A stretch of 18,499 nucleotides of DNA from an uncultured bacterium (lineage in GTDB: Bacteria > Bacteroidota > Ignavibacteria > Kapaibacteriales > UBA4661), in NCBI GenBank assembly GCA_937899715.1, contig CALCNX010000110.1:1-18499 (forward strand), given 5' to 3'. The translations under genes were made by a program, and so were the position numbers. How positions within the stretch are numbered: position 1 is the stretch's first letter; each line of letters opens with the position of its first letter. Positions 1-9,633 of this stretch are shown here, piece after piece. Under the pieces are notes generated by a model. The model worked only from the letters and a program-made list of their open reading frames with translations. It searched no databases and was not told where the DNA came from.

Positions 1-19
1 CACGACGCTCTTCCGATCT
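1..19. other. Illumina adapter remnant (artefact)
   Basis: The first 19 bases, CACGACGCTCTTCCGATCT, are identical to the 3' end of the standard Illumina TruSeq universal adapter. On the minus strand, along which the large gene here is read, they are the usual adapter read-through beginning AGATCGGAAGAGC. They are not genome, and the reading frame should be ignored from here. The contig therefore ends at about position 20 because of library sequence, not at a biological boundary. Confidence 0.96.
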
Positions 20-3000
20 GTATTCGCAAACAAGGTTCCGCGTACCGTCAGTGTCCAATTCGTCAGGGCAGCATTGGTACTCAGTGTTGCTGCCGTGCTT
101 TGGGGACTGAGACTCGTGAGCGTCGGCACGGGAAAGACGATGCTAAGGGGCAGCGCTGCCGTGACAGAACCACCAAAGGTTTCCCCACCGGAGACGACGG
201 ACGGTTGCTGCACGGCAAGGGTGTGTGTCGTGACGGCAATCGGGAGCGTGGGCACGAGAACGCGGAGCGTGGAGTCATTCACCACCACAACCGATGCGGC
301 GGCAAGCGCCGTTCCGTTATAGAGTACTTTTACTCCCGTAATGAAATTGGTTCCTTTGAGTGTAAGGGTGTCGGGTGCACCTGTGGATGCCAACGCCCAG
401 GGCACAAGTGCCGTCAGGGTTGGCGCAGGATTGAGGATAATGAGACGCAAACCACCGGATGTGCCGCCACCTTGAGCATTGACGGGCGGATTATTCACCG
501 TCACGGTATAGGCGGCTGCGGGACGTTGGATGAGTGCTTCGAGTGCGGTGGGACTGAGATACCGTGTCGGAACAGGGACGTTGGCAATGCGGACGACGGA
601 GGTATTGGTAAAATTCGTACCTTCCACGCGAACACGCACATCGGATGTTTGGGCATTCAGCGTGGCAACGGTCGGTACAAGCGCCGTCAGGACAGGCACA
701 GGAGCGCGGACAGTGAACAAGCGTTCTTCGGACGTACCGCCTCCCTGCGGATTTCCGCCAGGATTGCTTACCTGTGGCGAGACCACGCGCAGCGTCAGAA
801 CGACGGGTTGATGCAAAAGTGAGTCCGGCAAGAATACACTGATACGGGATGCAGATTGATAGGTGGAGGGAAACAGCGCCCATTGCCCGGAAGAATTTCC
901 GGCAGAATCACTCACGCTCATCTCCACAGCCGAAACGGGCATAAAGCCTGTACCATTCAGCGTTACTACGGCTCCCGTGCCACTGGTGACAGCAACGGTA
1001 AAGGCTGGCGTAAGCGAGGTCAAATGCGGTGCGGGGTTGGTAATGACAAGATTTTGTGCGGGTGTGGAGGTTCCGCCGCCGCGTCCTGCAAATGCAGGAT
1101 TTTGTACGGTGATTTGAGCAACGGTTGCAAGGGTAAGACGGCTTGCGGGAACGGTTGCCGTGAGGGTTGTGCGATTTACCGATACCCGCGTGAGGACAAC
1201 ACCGTTCCAAAGCGCATCAGCGCTCGGCGCAAAATAATCGCCCGTGAGCGTGATTTGGGTATTACCGGATAATGCCTCAATCGGATTGGGTGTGACGCTT
1301 GTGAGCGTCGGCACTCTGTCCAGCACCGTGAACGTGGAAGGAGCAGATGCACCCAGCGACGGTGCGGCGTTTTCGAGCGTGACGGTAAACGCTCCGGCGC
1401 GGAGGAGCATTGCTGCCGGAATCGTGATGGTGCAACTTCCGGCACTGACATTCGTTGGTGCGGGGAGCGCTTGACGAGCGGAACCGGAGGGTGTCCACCA
1501 CGCCATGAGTCCGTTTTCAAAACCGCTTCCGGTCACGGTGAGCGTGATATCATCACTGTATGCCTGTGCTTCGGTCACCGACAGCGAACCAAGCACAGGT
1601 GCAGGATTGTTGACCGTGAGCGTCCGTGTGCCGGAGAATCCGGGTGTCGGCTCAGAGTTCTTGACCGCAATGGAATACGAACCTGCCACGGGCAAGCTGC
1701 TTGCCGGAATGGAGAGTGTAAGCGAACCGTTATTAACAAACACTGTTGCGAACGTGGAAGCGCTTGCACCGCTCAGATACGCCACGGCACCGTCGTAAAA
1801 ACTGCTGCCCGTGAGGGTGATGCTTGCATCGTTGCCACGGGTAACAGCAGTGGGGTTAATGCCGGAGAGGGTCGGCGTTGGATTTTGTACGGTCACACCG
1901 ATAACAGGTGTTGCCGTGCCGCCACCTTGACCGCCAAATTGCGGATTGCGCACCGTGACGCTGTACACGCCCTGCGTGGGCAAGAGTGCTGCGGACACAT
2001 TTGCCCGCACCGTGGTTTGGTCAACAACAGTGGTCGTGAGGTCTTGTCCGTTGAACACAATCACAGCGCCCGCAACAAACCCCGTTCCCGTAACAGTCAG
2101 CACTCCGGCGGTATTGCGCGTGAGCGTTCCGCCTCCCGCATTGCCTTGTGCCTGACTCGCAGTCGGGAGTGGCGGAACAACAGGGAGAGTTGTTGTTGCC
2201 GTACCACCGCCTTGATTATTGAGCTTTGGATTGGTCACGCTGACGGTGGCATTTTTCGCACTCGTGATGGCGGCAACATTGACGGTGAGGTGTACGGAAC
2301 TGAGAACAGTCACGCTTGAAGGCGCGAACACTTGTCCATCCACCATGACGGAGGTTGCACCATTCACAAAGCCCGTACCTTGTACATCGAGCGTAAACGG
2401 CGCGAACACGGTCGCGGGATTGGGCGTGAGGCTTGTAATCGTCGGCGCAGGATTCAGAATCGTGAACGGTGCGGAAGTGGTGGATTCGCCACCACCTTGT
2501 CCGCCAGCGTTGGCAGCATTAACAACGGTGATGGTATAATTGCCCGCAAGCGTTACCACATCTGCCGGAATTGTGCCGCTGACACTGGTGTTACTGGTAA
2601 AGGTTGGATTCAGAAGTCCGCGCACAAAACCGTTTTGTGCGTTGCGAATAAGAATACTCAAGCCGGAGGAAATGAACTTCGCGCCCGTGATGGTGACCGT
2701 TACAGCGCCCGAACCTGCCACGGCATTGTTTGGTGCTACACTCGTCACAACAGGCACGGATGGAATAATCGTGAGGGTACTTGTTGCTGCGGGTCCGCCG
2801 TCCATATCGGCAGCATCCTCGTTTTGCACCCGAATCGTCACCGAGCCAAGTGCCGTCAGAAGCGAGGCGGGGACGGTGGCTTGAAGTTGGGTGGTACTTG
2901 GATTCGGAAGCAAGGTAAGCGGTGTTTCCACGCCGTTTTGTACCCACACAACACGCACACGAGTAGGTACCATTGCTGCACTTGATCCGGCAGCAAACTT

Positions 3001-6000
3001 TGCTCCCGTGATGGTGAGTGTTCGTGCGGAATCATATGCCGGAATCGTGAGCGGCGCAACGCCGGTAATTTGTGGCGTGGGGTGAATGATGCGGACGCTT
3101 TGAACATCAGATGTTTTGATGTCCGTGCCAAAGGTATTTTTCACGGTGAGCGAAAGAGTACCGATGTCAGCGACGAGCGATGCCGGAAGCGTTGCGGTCA
3201 AGCCGCTTGCTGAGGAAACGGTGGTGACAAGTGCCGTCGTTCCGGCGAATACTTCGGATACGCCCGTAATAAAGTTGCTGCCCGTGATGGTTAGTGTCGC
3301 GCTTGCTCCTGCCGTGACGGGCGAGGGACTAACGCCCGTGAGCGTGGGCAAAAGGTTGTTGATGGTGAGCGTTTGCGTTCCTGATGCACCGCCATCGGCA
3401 GGCGTGACACCGGGGGTGACGGGATTTTGGACAGTGAGGGCGACACTCGCCGGAGTGGTAAAGAATCCTGAGGGTACACTCACCACCAGTGATGTTGCGG
3501 TGCGGCTTGTGATGGCGAGTTCGCGGGCAGATGCTTGACCAATCGTAGAAAAGACACGACTGGCGTTCACAAAACCTGTGCCCGTGAGGGTAAACGTTTG
3601 GTTACCCGTACCAATATTGAGGTCGAGATTGTCGGGGGCGAGTCCTGTGAGCGTGGGTGCAGGGAAGGCAACGCTGTACGTTGTGCTTGCCGTGCCGCCA
3701 CCGCCCGAAGCCATGCTGAACACGGCTGGGTTTGTGAGCACAATCGTATGCGCTCCGGCGTTTGCGGTTGCCGCAGGAACACTGAGGACAATTTGTGTTG
3801 GACTGATGCTTTGGGGTGTGACAGTCGCGCCATCCACCGTGACAGCGGTGCGGGCGTTGTCGTCACTGTTCGTGCCATCCAGAAAGCCCGTGCCTGTAAT
3901 CGTGAGAGTACGCACACCATCGTTCACCACAAGGCGCGTATTGTCAAGGCTGCCGATGACAGGTGCGGGATTGGGTGCGACGACCGTGAGAGCGTTCGTC
4001 AAGGTTGCCGTACCGCCACCGCCGTAGGTGGTGGGATTGGTGAGGCTTGCCGAGTACGTACCTTTTGCGGGTGCAGTGAAGGTGACACTAGAGCCGCTGA
4101 GGGTACTGTTCACGCCGGAGGAGAGTCCGAACGTGGTCACCCCTGCAAGGATACCTGTTCCGGTGAGCGAGAGCGTTGCCGAAATGTTCTGGATGACACG
4201 CGTGGGGCTGATACCCGTGAGCGTGGTTGCGGGATAGGCAACCGTATAGATCGTTTGCTCAGAGGGTGAGGAAGCACCGGGATTGACCACCTCCACCGCA
4301 TATACGCCGGGTGTGGTGGGCGGTGTGAAGCTCACGGTCATGTCTGTTGTACCGTTCCGTCTGATGGGGTTGTACACGGTCATTGAGGTATTGGGACCAT
4401 AAATGCGCACTTGGGCATCGGCAGCGAATTTTTGTCCGCTGACCGTCATGCTGGCGGTTTGTCCGACGATAACGGGTGAGGGGTTGGTGGTAACGGATTG
4501 GAGCTCGGGAATAGTGGCGGCGACCGTCCATTCGACTGGTAATGAAACAGGTGTTTCCTGTGTAATTTCTATATCTGAACCATGAACAACCTTAATATCA
4601 TATGCCCCCACGGCATTAGCAAACGTTGCCGGAACCGTCGCTACAATTTGTGTTGGGGTGACGGAGGTTATTTGAAGAAAATGCCATGCGCCAAATTCTG
4701 CATCAGGATATATCCGCACTTGTACAAACTGCGAGAGCAAATTAGTACCATTTATTGTGATACCCACCGGGGCAGCGCTTTTTTGGGAAGGATTGGGCGT
4801 AATGGAGATGATAGTGGGATTCGGTGGAATAACGCTCCCACTTCCGCCACTGCTGCCACCGCCGCCACAACTGCCACCAGCTCCCGGATCGGGGTTGTAA
4901 TCCAGTTGGTTATATGTGCAAAAAATGCCATATGCATCATTATCAGAAGTCAACTGGCTTCCACTGTATTTATCAGCAAGCATAGATGTTTGTTTCTCCA
5001 AACCAACGTGCAGAGAATTGCCCTGAAGCGCTAAACTTACTGCTTGCGGAGTAGTAGTGCGCGTTTGCCGCCATGTTTGTCCGTAGGAACGCGAGTACGC
5101 AATACCGCCCGGCGTGGAAGCAAAGATGGTGCTTCCCATGCCAGCGAACGCATCAATACCCGCTTGGGTAAGCGAACTGGCAGCAATACTCCGTGCTGCA
5201 CTCGTGCCCTGATACACCCGCGTCCATGAAGTGCCGCTATTCACCGAGCGCCAAATGTTTCCTGCAACCGAGCCTGCAAGCCATATCGTTGCATTGGTGC
5301 CTTGTTGAACATGAACCGCGCGGCACAGCGCTGTTTCGCCTGCGATACTCACCTTTGTCCATGAGTTCCCATTATTGGTCGAGCGCCACAGACCTTCTTT
5401 CCACAGGTTCACGATAATTGTGTTCCCATCCGTCGTAATACCGCGCACTTCGTTGTTATCTGCCGTGCGGTCGATGTTCACCAGCGACCATGAGCGTCCG
5501 TCATTGGTGGAGCGGAACACACCTTTTTCTGTTGCGGCGAACCACACACCCGCATTGCCATTACCGTTCCTACTGCCGGGTTCTACGACTTCAATATCAA
5601 ACACCTTTTTGAGAACAAGGATATTGGAAGTGGAGACCGTGCCTGTGGTAACTTCGGGACTTGCCCACGTGTTCCCGCCATCAATGGAACGTAGGACACC
5701 TTTGTCGGTGCCGACCAAAAGCGTCGTTGTATTCCCAATACGCCGTGACTTCACGGCATAGACACTTTGTTTGTCCAGCGCCGTTGCCGACCATGCGCCA
5801 CCGTTGGATTTGTATAAGCCCTTATCGGTGGCGGCAAAGGTGGTGATGTTTGTGCCTGTTCCGGTTGTAGCAAATGCCCAGACGGTGCGTCCGGGAAGGT
5901 CGGTGCGAACGGGGGAAATAATGCGGTCAGGTGCACTTGCGCCGGATTGAGCGAGGAGAGAGCTTGCGCTTAGGGCGCACAGAACGAGGAGGGTAGCGTA

Positions 6001-6024
6001 AAAACGACGAAGCAGAACGGTCAT
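20..6024 (-). CDS. Giant secreted Asp-box / multi-IPT(TIG) repeat protein, C-terminus missing
   Basis: The frame is open without a stop from the ATG at 6024 to the left edge, about 2,000 codons. Residues 1-26 form a signal peptide (MTVLLRR, a hydrophobic core, then ASSLLAQ). Residues about 40-350 carry six Asp-box (BNR/Vps10-like propeller) repeats, for example VLRSIDGGNTW, VFRSTNDGRSW, LWRSTNNGNSW and IWRSVNSGTSW. A Gly/Ser-rich linker (about 378-397) follows. I count about 17 IPT/TIG immunoglobulin-like repeats of roughly 90-100 residues after it, with hallmarks such as PTLTGVSPSPV and TLTITGTGF. Known members of these families are exported surface proteins in adhesion, glycan binding or matrix assembly; the exact ligand cannot be read. 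An in-frame ATG at 6057 is an alternative start, but the 6024 start gives the more typical signal peptide. Neither has a clear Shine-Dalgarno. The C-terminal anchor or sorting signal lies off the contig. Confidence 0.92.
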
Positions 6025-6499
6025 AAAACAGGGTAAAAAGGAAGGCAAAACCAGCATTGGTGCAGATGTTGCCGATGAAAAATGAAGATATTGATTGCGT
6101 AGTCTTAATGCCTGTACAAAACACGATATTCAGTACAGAGCATAGTTCTTCTTCCGCGTAACACGTACCATCAATGTTCAGAGGTACACAAAAACGCGTT
6201 GAAAAAACAGAAATTCGATTTGTATGGCGTGGGGTGTGCTCCGCCAGAGAGCAGGGTAGGCAGATATACGTGTCGTATATGCCGCCTAAGAAAAACGACG
6301 TTGGGGAATAGCGTAATAACAGGGGGGATCGTGCAGATTTGCTCTGCAAGCAAAAAAAACGTACAGCCACAAAAAAGGGGAAGAAATACACATAACAGAA
6401 TGTAGTTCCGGGCGGCTGATACAGAGTGACGGCACAAAAAAGCGGGGTACTTTTTCTCCGTGCATCACTCAATCAAGTGAGTATAAATAGAAGGGTATA

Positions 6500-6682
6500 A
6501 TGGAAAAGAACAATGTGGCAGTCGTCGGTACAAAATCAATGGGTGCAAATTTGGGTATTTGTGTACTGCTGCGCAAGAAAAATATTTCACGCGGTGTGAG
6601 AACGCAGATGAAAACAGGCATACAATCGGCATTGTGTGAGGAAAATTATTATTGTGTAATCTGCCTCTCAAAGGCTCAGTAA
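6500..6682 (+). CDS. Small ORF of unknown function (60 aa), doubtful
   Basis: This ATG ORF is preceded by AGAAGG five to six bases upstream, a reasonable ribosome binding site. The protein is basic (about ten Lys plus Arg), has several Cys near the C-terminus (YYCVICLSKAQ) and shows no recognisable domain. The opposite strand has an 85-codon ORF over the same stretch, so openness here carries little weight. It could be a real small protein or chance. No neighbour suggests a role. Confidence 0.2.
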   Translation: MEKNNVAVVGTKSMGANLGICVLLRKKNISRGVRTQMKTGIQSALCEENYYCVICLSKAQ

Positions 6683-7067
6683 TATTTTCAATCTTTGAAT
6701 GATTCTTGATAGATATAAGCAATCACTGTAAAGTCAATCGCCCAGGGTATGCATGGGAAAGAGTAAAAATAACATCTATCAAAACTGAACGTGTTATGGT
6801 ATAGGATAACAATGTAAATGACACCAACTAAACAATGATTCCTCGTGACTGAAGGTAACAAGATACCCTGATGAAAAGTAATGGTTGTGTCCGTATGGAT
6901 ATATTATGCCGCACTGGTGTTAGAATACCGACTATCATGTTATGTATCATTCAAGCACAGGTTTTTAAGTAACACTTTGCCATACCCCCGAACTGTGTTA
7001 CCTATGTTACTTATAGCTATAGGTGAATAGCTATAAATGCTTGCTATAACGGCAGATAGAGTGATGT

Positions 7068-7175
7068 TTAAAACTCCGCGATATTTCCGGTTTTGTCGTT
7101 ATAATGTACTAATCCGATTGTTTCATACACCAAAGCGCCCAATATTGCTCTCAACGTAGTAAAAATGGCACTCAT
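7068..7175 (-). pseudogene. Short coding-like remnant (35 codons)
   Basis: The minus-strand ATG ORF begins MSAIFTTLRAILGALVYET and ends TGNIAEF. Its amino-acid composition is protein-like, with a hydrophobic first half and a polar second half, unlike the surrounding translations. No family is recognised. It may be an intact micro-ORF or the stub of a larger lost gene; its position among other stubs favours a remnant. Confidence 0.25.
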
Positions 7176-7390
7176 TATCTATCGGTAATGCATACCGTGT
7201 ACAGTTGGGCAGTTTATCGGTATGCTGAATACTCGCTCATTCCCAATTGCCATAATTGCACTATGCGGTCAACAATTTTTTATGTTCAGATTGTTCTTTA
7301 ATACGAGTTTATATATCACAATTTAGCATTAAGATGAAGCAGCCTGAGGTTTGCTAACCTGTATGTAAGTTCAAAAGCAGCATCGCGGCA

Positions 7391-7516
7391 TTATGCGGTC
7401 TTGAGGCGTATGCTTTCTTTGACAATCAGAAAGGTTTTCTTATTGGCAAGCGCGTGTTTGACCTTGAGGCACATTTGTACAAAGGGACTGTTCCATTGCC
7501 GATGGGTTTCTTGCAT
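7391..7516 (-). pseudogene. Short coding-like remnant (41 codons)
   Basis: The minus-strand ATG ORF starts MQETHRQWNSPFVQMCLKVK and ends ESIRLKTA before TAA. The composition is protein-like, with alternating basic and hydrophobic residues. The opposite strand of the same segment is also open and protein-like (ending PLPMGFLHSKNQN at about 7543), so which strand was ever coding is unresolved. I recognise no family. It is most likely the tail of a deleted gene. Confidence 0.25.
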
Positions 7517-7602
7517 AGCAAGAATCAGAATTGAGTATTCTATCTATTTGCTTAAGCCCAAACACGAGTAAAAACAGCCTAGGATGAACAGGGGAAATAA
7601 CC

Positions 7603-8598
7603 TCAGGGCTTAGAATTTAAGTTCTTTACAATCTCTATGATTTGCGAAGGGTTTTGTGCTTCGTTTTCTGCACCAATAAACCCGGTCGGCTGCTGAGAGA
7701 AAATGCTTTCTGTGGTCTTGAGGAGAATTGCATTTTGTGTTTGTTCATCGTTGTTTGCAGCGTTTACGAAGGTTTCAAATGTACTCAGTGCATTGACTCT
7801 ATGTCTGTTTACAACGTAGTTGTGGTAATGAGTTTTATACTGCCTCCCCGCCCAAATAATGCTGTAATATAAAATTGAGAAGAAAATGAGCTTCGGTAAA
7901 ACTTTGGGTACGACCTGTAAAATTGTTTCTTCTTTTGCGATAGCCATAGGATTTTGTACGAAGTGCCAACAGGTAGCAAGTAAACCAACGGCAAGAAGAC
8001 CTGTAACGGCGAGCCAGATATTTTTTCCGATTTTATGACTCTTTGCTTCGGCAACAAAATGCCCTGCATGATTCGCAACTCCTGATACCCCGGCTGCTTT
8101 CTTTATGCCCTCAAGTATCCGGTCAGCCTCAATTTTCATTGTTTCTATTGCCGAAATCTGACTATTGGCTGATTCTTTCACTTCCCGAAATAGGCTACTG
8201 AAAATGTCCGAAAGAGTATCTAAATTATTAAGCCTGGTATAAGAAACTATTGGTGCTATGATACTAAAAAGTGCGTCATATTGAGTGCCTGTAGTGTAGA
8301 TATAACTTTGGAAATTTTGTTGAGCATTCTGAACAGCCGGATTAAAGGTGGTAATGGCTTTTAGCTGGTTTTCAATTAGCTGAATTGTTGATTTTAGCTC
8401 TGCTATTCGACGCTCCCCGATTGTTAATGTATTCAGTTCATTGAGTTCATGCAATAAAGTAAAAACCTCTTCATAACCATCTAAATTCAATCTGAACCCA
8501 TCTTTGAAAGTTGAGATAGTTTTATCGGCAGTATCTCGCAACTCAAAAATTTTGGCAAGTAATGCTTTCAGTTCTGTTTCGGCGGTTTGTTTTGACAT
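7603..8598 (-). CDS. Coiled-coil two-TM membrane protein, third gene of a toxin-antitoxin cassette
   Basis: The protein has 331 aa. Residues 1-190 are predicted mostly helical with heptad-like spacing (for example ELRDTADKTISTF and RRIAELKSTIQLIENQL). Two hydrophobic segments follow, about 194-214 (IWLAVTGLLAVGLLATCWHF) and about 233-251 (PKLIFFSILYYSIIWAG). A conserved-looking cytoplasmic tail has YHNYVVNRHRVNALSTFETF and ends a motif with IFSQQPTGF. I recall similar tails in predicted membrane proteins next to defence or toxin genes, but cannot name a family with certainty. The start is 24 nt after the HTH gene's stop with no promoter between, so it is probably cotranscribed. No Shine-Dalgarno precedes it, so expression may depend on coupling to the upstream gene. 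A role as membrane effector or sensor is inference. Confidence 0.75.
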   Translation of the reverse strand: MSKQTAETELKALLAKIFELRDTADKTISTFKDGFRLNLDGYEEVFTLLHELNELNTLTIGERRIAELKSTIQLIENQLKAITTFNPAVQNAQQNFQSYIYTTGTQYDALFSIIAPIVSYTRLNNLDTLSDIFSSLFREVKESANSQISAIETMKIEADRILEGIKKAAGVSGVANHAGHFVAEAKSHKIGKNIWLAVTGLLAVGLLATCWHFVQNPMAIAKEETILQVVPKVLPKLIFFSILYYSIIWAGRQYKTHYHNYVVNRHRVNALSTFETFVNAANNDEQTQNAILLKTTESIFSQQPTGFIGAENEAQNPSQIIEIVKNLNSKP

Positions 8599-8621
8599 AG
8601 GAGGTTCTCGTAATAAATAGA

Positions 8622-9023
8622 TTAAACGGATAATTGACTTTTCGGGAAAGGAGTGAACACCCCATACCGCTCCAAGTACCCTGCAATAATCGAGACCGAT
8701 TGCGGGATAGGATGCCGGGCATTTTCCAGTTCAGAGATACGTTGTTTTGCTCCATTGGCTGCGTAGCCTACGGCAATACCAAACTCCTGCGCGTTCATGC
8801 CAAGTCTCTTCCGCAGCGCCTTCAAACGCTCCGGTGTGTAGGTAGGAATGGTAAGCGTAAAGGTATCGGCAGTGATAACCGTATCAAAGCCTTCGTGCGC
8901 AGCATTGGGTGCGGGATGTGACGACGGAGCAGTCCAGTCAAAATCATCGACATTGATTTCGTCATCATCGGGCAATGGCGCTTTGCCGTTACCGTTTGGG
9001 AAAGTTTTGTTTAAGGTTTTCAT
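8622..9023 (-). CDS. XRE-type HTH protein, candidate antitoxin of the BrnT toxin
   Basis: The protein has 133 aa. The N-terminal 60 residues are acidic and probably disordered (PLPDDDEINVDDFDWTAP), a typical toxin-neutralising segment. Residues about 66-120 form an XRE/Cro-like helix-turn-helix (YTPERLKALRKRLGMNAQEF, then QRISELENARHPIP). The start is well supported by AAGGAG at 9034-9039, ten bases upstream. It begins inside the 3' end of the toxin gene (35-nt overlap), the coupled arrangement common in toxin-antitoxin pairs. Known BrnT partners (BrnA) usually carry a ribbon-helix-helix fold; an XRE antitoxin here is unusual. It probably represses its own operon through the palindrome at 9325-9341. 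Confidence 0.8.
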   Translation of the reverse strand: MKTLNKTFPNGNGKAPLPDDDEINVDDFDWTAPSSHPAPNAAHEGFDTVITADTFTLTIPTYTPERLKALRKRLGMNAQEFGIAVGYAANGAKQRISELENARHPIPQSVSIIAGYLERYGVFTPFPKSQLSV

Positions 9024-9288
9024 AGCGTTCTAGCTCCTTGTCGTGTGCGGCTCTCGCACTGATAATACGAATGTTTAGTGTTCGATGCGTGTACACAACA
9101 AGTATGACACGCCCTAATGAGCTGGCAGTACCAATACCCAAATAACGGTCTTCACCACTGGTATTATTCTGCGAAGGCAGCGTGTAGAAATCATCGCTGA
9201 GAAAGGTTTCTTGTGCTTCGCTGAAGGAAATACCATGCTTTTCGATGTTGCTGGCTTCTTTATTGAGGTCAAACTCGAATGTAGTCAT
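8989..9288 (-). CDS. brnT: BrnT family toxin (DUF497)
   Basis: The 99-aa protein matches the BrnT/DUF497 pattern. It has an N-terminal FEFDLNKEASNIEKHGISF (family pattern F.wD..K...N..KHGisF), a middle segment with GEDRYLGIG, and the C-terminal IRIISARAA followed by E..RYE. Known BrnT proteins have a RelE-like fold, act as ribonucleases in the cytoplasm and stop growth when not bound by their antitoxin. Length is normal for the family and the key motifs are intact, so the toxin looks functional. It is the first gene of a three-gene cassette. No Shine-Dalgarno precedes the ATG at 9288. Confidence 0.88.
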   Translation of the reverse strand: MTTFEFDLNKEASNIEKHGISFSEAQETFLSDDFYTLPSQNNTSGEDRYLGIGTASSLGRVILVVYTHRTLNIRIISARAAHDKELERYENLKQNFPKR

Positions 9289-9324
9289 TGGTGCAAAGAT
9301 GTTGGGTCAAATATCTTGCACAAA

Positions 9325-9341
9325 GTTACTGAAACAGTAAC
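9325..9341. promoter_or_regulatory. Palindromic operator candidate upstream of brnT
   Basis: The 17-bp sequence GTTACTGAAACAGTAAC has two perfect 7-bp arms around AAA. It lies 37 bp upstream of the brnT start and just downstream of the predicted -10 element, so a bound protein would block early transcription. The HTH antitoxin encoded in the operon is the natural candidate to bind it, as in other autoregulated toxin-antitoxin systems. Confidence 0.55.
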
Positions 9342-9358
9342 AAGTTTCAAACAAAATT

Positions 9359-9386
9359 TGTATATTGTGTTGGGTCGCTGTATCAA
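9359..9386 (-). promoter_or_regulatory. Putative sigma-70-like promoter of the brnT operon
   Basis: On the minus strand TTGATA (9381-9386, one mismatch to the -35 consensus) is followed after 16 bp by TATACA (9359-9364, a four-of-six -10). Predicted transcription starts near 9352, about 64 bp before the brnT ATG, leaving the palindrome inside the initially transcribed region. The match is by eye only. Confidence 0.4.
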
Positions 9387-9482
9387 AATAAACCCCCAGC
9401 ACTTTAACCACCCAAACACCGCAATTCATCGCAGCAAATACACAAAATTACTGTATCACATAAACCACTGGAATATTTATTA

Positions 9483-9497
9483 ACCCTTAATAAGGGT
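9483..9497. other. Short hairpin ACCCTT-AAT-AAGGGT
   Basis: A perfect 6-bp inverted repeat with a 3-nt loop sits between the divergently placed brnT promoter and the response-regulator fragment. It has no T-tract and is unlikely to be a strong terminator. It could be an operator or chance. Confidence 0.3.
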
Positions 9498-9567
9498 GCT
9501 ACATTTATTATCTCGCTTCCGAATACTGTTCTTCCAACTACATCTACCCTTATTGAGGAGCACCATT

Positions 9568-9633
9568 ATGATCGCGGTTGATATTTTACTTGTCGAGGAT
9601 AACCTTGATGATGCGGAGGATGAACCGCAGTAG
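9568..9633 (+). pseudogene. Truncated response regulator (first 17 or so codons of a CheY-like receiver)
   Basis: An ATG with a good ribosome binding site (GAGGAG at 9555-9560, seven bases upstream) opens MIAVDILLVEDNLDDAED, which is the first beta-strand and acidic pocket of a receiver domain (hallmark ILLVEDN.DDAE). After DDAE, where a normal receiver continues for about 100 more residues, the frame reads EPQ and stops. The break coincides with sequence resembling the 3' end of a CRISPR repeat (GATGAACCG at 9619-9627). I read this as a gene cut by a deletion or recombination, not a 21-aa functional peptide. Confidence 0.7.

Larger units (their letters stand above)
6025..7602. other. Gene-poor interval with short ORF remnants
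   Basis: No convincing full gene lies in these 1.6 kb. By eye the stretch is AT-richer than both flanks. It contains small ORFs listed separately (6500-6682 plus, 7068-7175 minus, 7391-7516 minus), a short palindrome TATAGCTATA near 7012-7021, and no tRNA-like or rRNA-like sequence that I can recognise. A minus-strand ORF at 5927-6472 is open, but its composition (Phe/Cys/Ser runs) looks non-coding and it overlaps the 5' end of the giant gene. The interval must hold the promoter of the giant gene, but I see no strong sigma-70 match close to its start. Confidence 0.6.

Noticed and set aside
100..822. Long plus-strand ORFs through the first 5 kb, for example 240 codons at 100-822 and 282 codons at 1471-2319
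   Set aside because: They are antisense shadows of the IPT repeat gene: Cys/Arg/Gly-rich, without domains, and recurring with the repeat period.
5927..6472. 181-codon minus-strand ORF upstream of and overlapping the giant gene
   Set aside because: It overlaps the signal-peptide region of a convincing gene in another frame, and its Phe/Cys/Ser-rich translation has no domain-like character. Probably an open frame by chance.
9211..9483. 90-codon plus-strand ORF opposite brnT and its promoter
   Set aside because: It overlaps the brnT 5' end and the predicted promoter and operator in antisense and resembles no family.
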